Below, one piece after another: positions 5,512 through 9,367 of a stretch of 9,367 nucleotides of DNA. Source of the stretch: an uncultured Lachnospiraceae bacterium (GTDB taxonomy: Bacteria > Bacillota > Clostridia > Lachnospirales > Lachnospiraceae). The stretch's first letter is position 1, and every line of letters starts with the position of its first letter. A program made the position numbers and the translations under genes. Under the pieces are notes generated by a model that was not told the DNA's origin, ran no database searches, and saw only the letters and a program-made list of their open reading frames with translations. The DNA lies in assembly GCA_902797475.1 (NCBI GenBank), contig CADBTG010000275.1, positions 1-9,367 of the forward strand. The letters are read 5' to 3'.

Positions 5512-5720
5512 AACACATCTTATTGTTATTGATTCGTTTTTATCGGAAATACCTGTCGGGGCTGAAGGGAAGGTCCACCTGTATCTACACCCCTACCTGT
5601 TCCGCCTATGCAATGGAAGCAATCGAAAAGTACGGGGCAATCAAAGGAACATATCTTGCCGTGCGCAGGATCCTCAGGTGCCATCCTTTCCATGAGGGAG
5701 GGTACGATCCCGTGCCTTAA
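5508..5720 (+). CDS. yidD: Membrane protein insertion efficiency factor YidD
   Basis: YidD is a small membrane-associated protein, usually encoded between rnpA and yidC, reported to aid YidC/Sec-dependent membrane protein insertion. The 70-aa product has an amphipathic hydrophobic-basic N-terminus (MKHILLLLIRFYRKYLSG). The three conserved cysteines are Cys25 and Cys31 in C-I-Y-T-P-T-C-S and Cys58 in the RCHPFHEGGYDPVP end. Length and motifs are those of the full family. Its ATG overlaps the rnpA stop (ATGA), so translation is probably coupled; no strong separate ribosome binding site is seen. Its TAA stop is part of the AAGGAGG ribosome binding site of yidC. Confidence 0.96.
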   Translation: MKHILLLLIRFYRKYLSGLKGRSTCIYTPTCSAYAMEAIEKYGAIKGTYLAVRRILRCHPFHEGGYDPVP

Positions 5721-5732
5721 GGAGGACCATTC

Positions 5733-7151
5733 ATGAATTTGTTATTTTTGACCCAGGTGTCGAATCCGATTCTGGCTCCGTTTGCCTGGGTGATGGGTAA
5801 GATTCTCAATCTTATCTATCTTTTGGTGGATAAGCTCGGAATTCCGAATATCGCCATATGCATCATTCTTTTCACGATTGTTATGAAGATGCTGACGCTG
5901 CCGCTTACGATTAAGCAGCAGAAATCGGCCAAGGTTTCCGCCAAGATGCAGCCTGAAATTCAGGCTATTCAGGAAAAGTACAGAGGAATTGACCGTTCCG
6001 ACCGTAATGCCATGATGCGCATGACGGAGGAGCAGCAGGCTGTATACCGCAAATACGGCAGCAGCCCGTTCGGAGGATGTCTCCCGTTAATCCTCATGTT
6101 CATCATCATTTTCGCTCTTTATAATGTCATTTATGCCATCCCCGCTTACGTAAAACCCGTAAAAGAGATGTATAAGCCTGTTTCTTCGGCAATCCTTGAC
6201 GAAGTTGAGGGCACCGAGTTTGAAGAGACTTATACGAAGGCATTAAAACAGTTCCTTAAGCATGAAGGACTGAGCATTCGGAGCAAGTCAACTAATAAGG
6301 CTGAAAAATGGAACGAAAACCAGCTGATTGATGCTTTAAGCGTATTCAGCACGAGTGCCTGGGATCATTTTCTGAACTGCGAACCGGTTTATAAGGAAGA
6401 CAAGGTTCAGGGAATAACACTGGAAGACAAGGTTTTTGATGATAAAAACTATAAAGAGTGGAATGCATTCTGCACATCCGACATTTTCAAAAAGATTGTC
6501 GAAGGCAAGGAAGACGCAAAGAAGCAGATTCTTCGCGTAAACAGCATCTTCGGCAAGTACAGCGTATTAGACCCGCCGGGCTGGAAGCTTACTCCCATGC
6601 TTCTGATTCCGATTCTTTCGGCGCTTCTGCAGTTCCTTCAGACCAAGCTTTCCATGGCTGTTCAGAAGAGCGGAGACGACAAGAAGAAAAATGCGACACC
6701 CGGAGCCATGGAAGGAATGCTTAAGATCATGCCGATTATCTCCGGTATCTTCTGCGTTATCTTCCCTATCGGTGTAGGCTTATACTGGGTAATTAACTCC
6801 GCCGTTTCGATTGTGCAGCAGTACTTCATCAATAAGCGTCTTGATAAGATCAGCATTGATGACATCGTTGCCGCCAACGAAGCAAAAGAAGCGGAGCGTA
6901 TGAAGAAGTTGGGGATTGTATCGAACAGCAATACGACCTCCAATATTGCAAGAACCAATACGAAGACCATTTCCGCTATTGCGGCGAATAATAATTCTTC
7001 GAACAAAGGAAAGAACTCGGACGACCGCAAGCCTTCCCAGAAGATTTCCGACCGTAAGAAGGACGAGCTGTCTAAGAACGCCGCAGAAGGAAAATCCAAC
7101 ATTTCAGCCATCGCAAACCTTTTCCGGGGCGATGATGAGGAGGACAAATAA
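5733..7151 (+). CDS. yidC: Membrane protein insertase YidC/OxaA, with enlarged loop
   Basis: YidC inserts and folds membrane proteins, alone or with SecYEG. Hydrophobic segments lie at about 14-33, 38-60, 113-140, 284-304 and 328-365 (the last can hold two helices). The groove charge is Lys52 in TIVMKMLTLPLTIKQQ; many YidC proteins have Arg there. A helical cytosolic loop (61-112) precedes SPFGGCLPL. Between the third and fourth segments is a hydrophilic insert of roughly 140 residues (141-283), far larger than the short loop of typical YidC. The tail (about 371-472) is rich in Asn, Ser and Lys. There is no lipobox cysteine at the N-terminus, unlike Bacillus SpoIIIJ. At 472 aa it is longer than the usual Gram-positive 260-290 aa. 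The ATG at 5733 follows AAGGAGG by 7 nt. Confidence 0.96.
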   Translation: MNLLFLTQVSNPILAPFAWVMGKILNLIYLLVDKLGIPNIAICIILFTIVMKMLTLPLTIKQQKSAKVSAKMQPEIQAIQEKYRGIDRSDRNAMMRMTEEQQAVYRKYGSSPFGGCLPLILMFIIIFALYNVIYAIPAYVKPVKEMYKPVSSAILDEVEGTEFEETYTKALKQFLKHEGLSIRSKSTNKAEKWNENQLIDALSVFSTSAWDHFLNCEPVYKEDKVQGITLEDKVFDDKNYKEWNAFCTSDIFKKIVEGKEDAKKQILRVNSIFGKYSVLDPPGWKLTPMLLIPILSALLQFLQTKLSMAVQKSGDDKKKNATPGAMEGMLKIMPIISGIFCVIFPIGVGLYWVINSAVSIVQQYFINKRLDKISIDDIVAANEAKEAERMKKLGIVSNSNTTSNIARTNTKTISAIAANNNSSNKGKNSDDRKPSQKISDRKKDELSKNAAEGKSNISAIANLFRGDDEEDK

Positions 7152-7153
7152 TT

Positions 7154-8116
7154 ATGGCAGTGAAAGAATTTTCCGGTAAGACCGTTGAAGAAGCTAAGGC
7201 TTTGGCGGCTGCCGAGCTCGGCATTGCCGAGGACAGTCTGGTTTACGAAGTCATCGAAGAAGAGAAAGGCGGATTGTTCGGACTTTTCCGCAACTGCCGC
7301 ATCTCCGTAACATTTTCCGAAGAGTCCGGCGCAGCAGAAGCTTTGGCTGAGGCTGTCAGCGAAGTGGCCGACGAGATTGCTCCCGCTACCGGAAGCACCC
7401 CCTCGGAAGTAGCTGTGGATTTCATGTATAAGGTATTGAAAACCTTGGGATTTTCCGCAGAAATCACGGCAACGGTTGACGATGAGGAAGGCAATATCTA
7501 TCTCGATATTACCGGTGATGACATGGGCACGCTGATCGGCAAGAGAGGCCAGACGCTGGATGCGCTTCAGTATATGACCAGCCTTGTTGTAAACCGCGCC
7601 TGCAACCAGTATTACAAGATTAAGCTCGATACCGAGAACTACCGCGCAAGACGCAAGGAAACCCTTGAGAATCTTGCCAGAAACATTGCTTCCAAGGTTA
7701 AGAGAACCAGAAGAAATGTTGCTCTTGAGCCCATGAATCCTTACGAGAGAAGAATCATTCATGCGGCTTTGCAGAATGACAAATACGTCGAGACCCACAG
7801 TGAAGGCGAAGAGCCTTACCGTAAGGTTATCGTGACGATGAAGAAGGGCGTTGTCTTTGAAGGCGGCCGCGGCAATTACGGACGTAACGGCTACGGCAAC
7901 AAGGGCGGCTACGGCCGTGGCGGTTATAACAACAACCGCGGCGGTTACGGTAATAAGGGCGGCTACGGCGGCGGATACGGAAACCGTCGTCCTCCGAAGC
8001 CCCGCTACAATGACAACAGCAGCGATTACAGCCAGGATTACATGAAGGATTACGCAGCTTACAAGGAAGCCAGAGCAGCCGAGAAGGCGCAGGCCGAGAA
8101 AGAGCAGAATTCATAA
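7154..8116 (+). CDS. khpB: RNA-binding protein KhpB (Jag/EloR) with Gly-Tyr-rich tail
   Basis: KhpB/Jag is an RNA-binding protein, acting with KhpA in streptococci, linked there to cell elongation and division control. Domains in order: Jag-N (about 3-53; KEFSGKTVEEAKALAAAELG and the GGLFGLFR motif), an acidic linker, a KH domain (about 83-158) with the GKRG loop at 129-132, and an R3H domain (about 165-230) with Arg199-x3-His203. After the R3H comes a low-complexity tail: 237-277 consists of GGYG, NKGGYG and RGG-like units, followed by an acidic/aromatic segment and an Ala/Glu/Lys helix-like end. Such a Gly-Tyr tail is not part of the usual Jag fold. The 320-aa length exceeds the Bacillus homologue (about 200 aa). 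The ATG starts 2 nt after yidC, with GAGGAGG inside the yidC end (7137-7143). Confidence 0.95.
   Translation: MAVKEFSGKTVEEAKALAAAELGIAEDSLVYEVIEEEKGGLFGLFRNCRISVTFSEESGAAEALAEAVSEVADEIAPATGSTPSEVAVDFMYKVLKTLGFSAEITATVDDEEGNIYLDITGDDMGTLIGKRGQTLDALQYMTSLVVNRACNQYYKIKLDTENYRARRKETLENLARNIASKVKRTRRNVALEPMNPYERRIIHAALQNDKYVETHSEGEEPYRKVIVTMKKGVVFEGGRGNYGRNGYGNKGGYGRGGYNNNRGGYGNKGGYGGGYGNRRPPKPRYNDNSSDYSQDYMKDYAAYKEARAAEKAQAEKEQNS
7863..7985 (+). repeat. Low-complexity Gly/Tyr-coding repeats inside khpB
   Basis: The DNA encoding residues 237-277 is built of near repeats of ggcggctacgg and ggcggttacgg separated by Asn/Lys/Arg codons. Mixed use of Tyr codons (tat/tac) and Gly codons (ggc, ggt, gga) shows that the amino acid pattern has been kept while the DNA diverged. 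This suggests selection on the peptide rather than recent slippage. Confidence 0.7.
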
Positions 8117-8140
8117 ATCCTGAAGAAGCGAACGTTTACG

Positions 8141-8179
8141 GAAGGGAGAGGAATCAGATTCCTTCTCCCTTCTCTTTTT
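8141..8179 (+). terminator. Rho-independent terminator after khpB
   Basis: GAAGGGAGAGGAAT (8141-8154) pairs with ATTCC (8158-8162) and TCTCCCTTC (8164-8172), a 14-bp stem with a single bulged T (8163) and the 3-nt loop CAG. It is followed by TCTTTTT (8173-8179). It lies 24 nt after the khpB stop and should end the rpmH-to-khpB transcript. The mnmE ribosome binding site begins one base after the T run, so mnmE expression depends on read-through or on a promoter I cannot identify. Confidence 0.85.
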
Positions 8180-8192
8180 CGGAGGACAGAAG

Positions 8193-9367
8193 ATGAAGGA
8201 CACGATAGCTGCCATTGCTACAGGTCTTTCCCGGGCAGGAATCAGCATCCTGAGAATCAGCGGTCCCGAGGCGGCAGAAGTTGCAAGCCGTCTGTTTCGC
8301 GTGGGCAAAAAGGCTGATTTAAGACCGGTTGATGTCGGAAGCTTTGAGAGCCATACCGTGCATTACGGTTTTATTGTCGACGGCACAGAGGTGCTTGACG
8401 AGGTAATGCTTCTGTACCTGAAGGGTCCCCGCACATTTACCACGGAAGAAACCGTGGAAATCGACTGCCACGGCGGAATCCTCGTGACGAAGAAGATCCT
8501 TTCCGCAGTGCTTGCAAACGGTGCAAGGCTTGCGGAGCCGGGCGAATTCACGAGGCGTGCGTTTGAGAACGGACGAATCGATCTGTCACAGGCGGAAGCC
8601 GTGATGGACGTCATTGCGGCAGGCAACGATCTTGCCCTGAAGAATTCCGTAAGGCAGCTTCGCGGAAGCCTCAGAACCCGCATTTTATCGATCCGGGATG
8701 AGATTCTTTCCGATGTTGCGACGATTGAGGCGGCACTTGACCAGCCCGAATATTACTCGCTTGAGGGCTTTTCCGAGAAGCTTCTGAAGACGGTTACGGC
8801 GCAGCAGGATGCGATTTCCGCGCTGATCCGTTCCTTTGATGACGGCAGGATGCTCAGCGAAGGCATTCGCACGGTCATTCTCGGAAAGCCGAATGTCGGC
8901 AAGAGTTCTTTGATGAACCTTCTTCTCGGTGAGGATCGCGCCATCGTGACCGATATTGCCGGAACGACAAGAGACATCCTTTCCGAAGAAATGAGACTGA
9001 ACGGAATTCCGCTTATTCTGATTGATACGGCCGGCATTCGCGAGACGGCAGACCCGGTTGAGCAGATCGGTGTCAACCGCGCGAAGGGACAGGCCGAGGA
9101 AGCGGATTTGATATTATATGTTGCGGATGCTTCGGAGCCGCTTACCGATGAGGACGACATGATTCTTAAATCCGCTTCGAAGGGGAAGATCATTCCGATT
9201 CGCAACAAGACCGACCTTGCGGTCAGGACCGACGAAGAGACATTTCGCGCGTTTCTTTCGCGTCACAATATTACGGAGGAAGCGGTTTCATTTTCCGCTA
9301 AGGAGGGAAGCGGGCTTAAGGAGCTCGGAGACCGGATTTCCGAAATGTTCTTTCAGGGGTGCCTTGA
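8193..9367 (+). CDS. mnmE: tRNA modification GTPase MnmE, N-terminal 391 codons (cut by window edge)
   Basis: MnmE (TrmE) works with MnmG to build 5-carboxymethylaminomethyl-type modifications on U34 of certain tRNAs. The frame is open to the end of the window, so the C-terminus with the conserved CxGK motif is missing. The N-terminal tetrahydrofolate-binding domain starts MKDTIAAIATGLSRAGISILRISG and contains EIDCHGG (89-95) and GEFTRRAFENGRIDLSQAEAV (117-137). The G domain is inserted in the helical domain: G1 GKPNVGKS (231-238), G2 GTTRD (257-261), G3 DTAG (278-281), G4 NKTD (338-341) and a G5-like SAK (368-370). About 60-70 residues should remain beyond the window. The ATG at 8193 has GGAGG (8181-8185) seven bases upstream. 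It follows khpB after a strong terminator; this order is conserved in many Firmicutes, with mnmG usually next. Confidence 0.97.
   Translation, partial: MKDTIAAIATGLSRAGISILRISGPEAAEVASRLFRVGKKADLRPVDVGSFESHTVHYGFIVDGTEVLDEVMLLYLKGPRTFTTEETVEIDCHGGILVTKKILSAVLANGARLAEPGEFTRRAFENGRIDLSQAEAVMDVIAAGNDLALKNSVRQLRGSLRTRILSIRDEILSDVATIEAALDQPEYYSLEGFSEKLLKTVTAQQDAISALIRSFDDGRMLSEGIRTVILGKPNVGKSSLMNLLLGEDRAIVTDIAGTTRDILSEEMRLNGIPLILIDTAGIRETADPVEQIGVNRAKGQAEEADLILYVADASEPLTDEDDMILKSASKGKIIPIRNKTDLAVRTDEETFRAFLSRHNITEEAVSFSAKEGSGLKELGDRISEMFFQGCL

Noticed and set aside
6662..7798. Long minus-strand open frame (378 codons) opposite yidC and khpB
   Set aside because: Its length reflects codon bias of the real plus-strand genes; the product is Ser/Phe-rich without a domain, and its frame crosses the yidC-khpB junction.
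7863..7985. Repeat-rich GC stretch considered as a CRISPR or mobile repeat
   Set aside because: The repeats are short, irregular, in frame and encode a Gly-Tyr tail; there are no regular spacers.
8363..9208. Minus-strand open frames opposite mnmE (8363-8683 and 8753-9208)
   Set aside because: Shadows of mnmE, whose plus-strand frame carries all the G motifs.

Overview
This window is the chromosomal replication-origin neighbourhood of a Gram-positive bacterium. The divergent order gyrB-recF-yaaA-dnaN-dnaA | rpmH-rnpA-yidD-yidC-jag-mnmE is the classic Firmicutes oriC arrangement. Strong AGGAGG-type ribosome binding sites, a Jag/KhpB protein next to YidC, and a YidC without a lipoprotein signal suggest the class Clostridia, perhaps Lachnospiraceae. 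That placement is inference from gene order and protein style, not from a search.

Left half (1-4526, all minus strand, reading away from the origin): a 5'-end fragment of gyrB, complete recF, a small S4-domain RNA-binding gene (yaaA/rlbA), dnaN and dnaA. From dnaN to gyrB the gaps are only 7, 22 and 41 nt, so these genes probably form one operon. A 218-nt spacer separates dnaA from dnaN. It holds a possible dnaA terminator, two DnaA-box-like sites, a very AT-rich tract and possible dnaN promoter elements, which resembles the dnaA-dnaN part of a bipartite Bacillus-type origin.

Centre (4527-4977): a 451-nt gene-free regulatory and origin region. It contains a well-formed dnaA promoter whose -10 box lies inside a perfect 22-bp palindrome. 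It also has a cluster of DnaA boxes, two of them facing each other inside a perfect 14-bp inverted repeat, and a near-consensus rpmH promoter (TTGACT - 17 - TATAAT).

Right half (4978-9367, all plus strand): rpmH (ribosomal protein L34), a hairpin terminator or attenuator overlapping its stop codon, then rnpA, yidD, yidC and jag/khpB packed with overlaps or gaps of a few nucleotides. A strong terminator follows, then the first 391 codons of mnmE (tRNA modification GTPase), cut by the window edge. The genes cover replication initiation and the clamp, recombination repair, supercoiling, a ribosomal protein, tRNA processing, membrane protein insertion, RNA binding and tRNA wobble modification. 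All are transcribed in the direction of fork movement from the central origin.

I see no mobile element, CRISPR array, tRNA, rRNA or evident novel system. The points of interest are the cis-acting architecture of the origin and lineage-specific protein variations: divergent DnaA DNA-binding residues, a large extra-membrane insert in YidC, a YG/RGG-like tail on KhpB, and RHR in place of RNR in RnpA.
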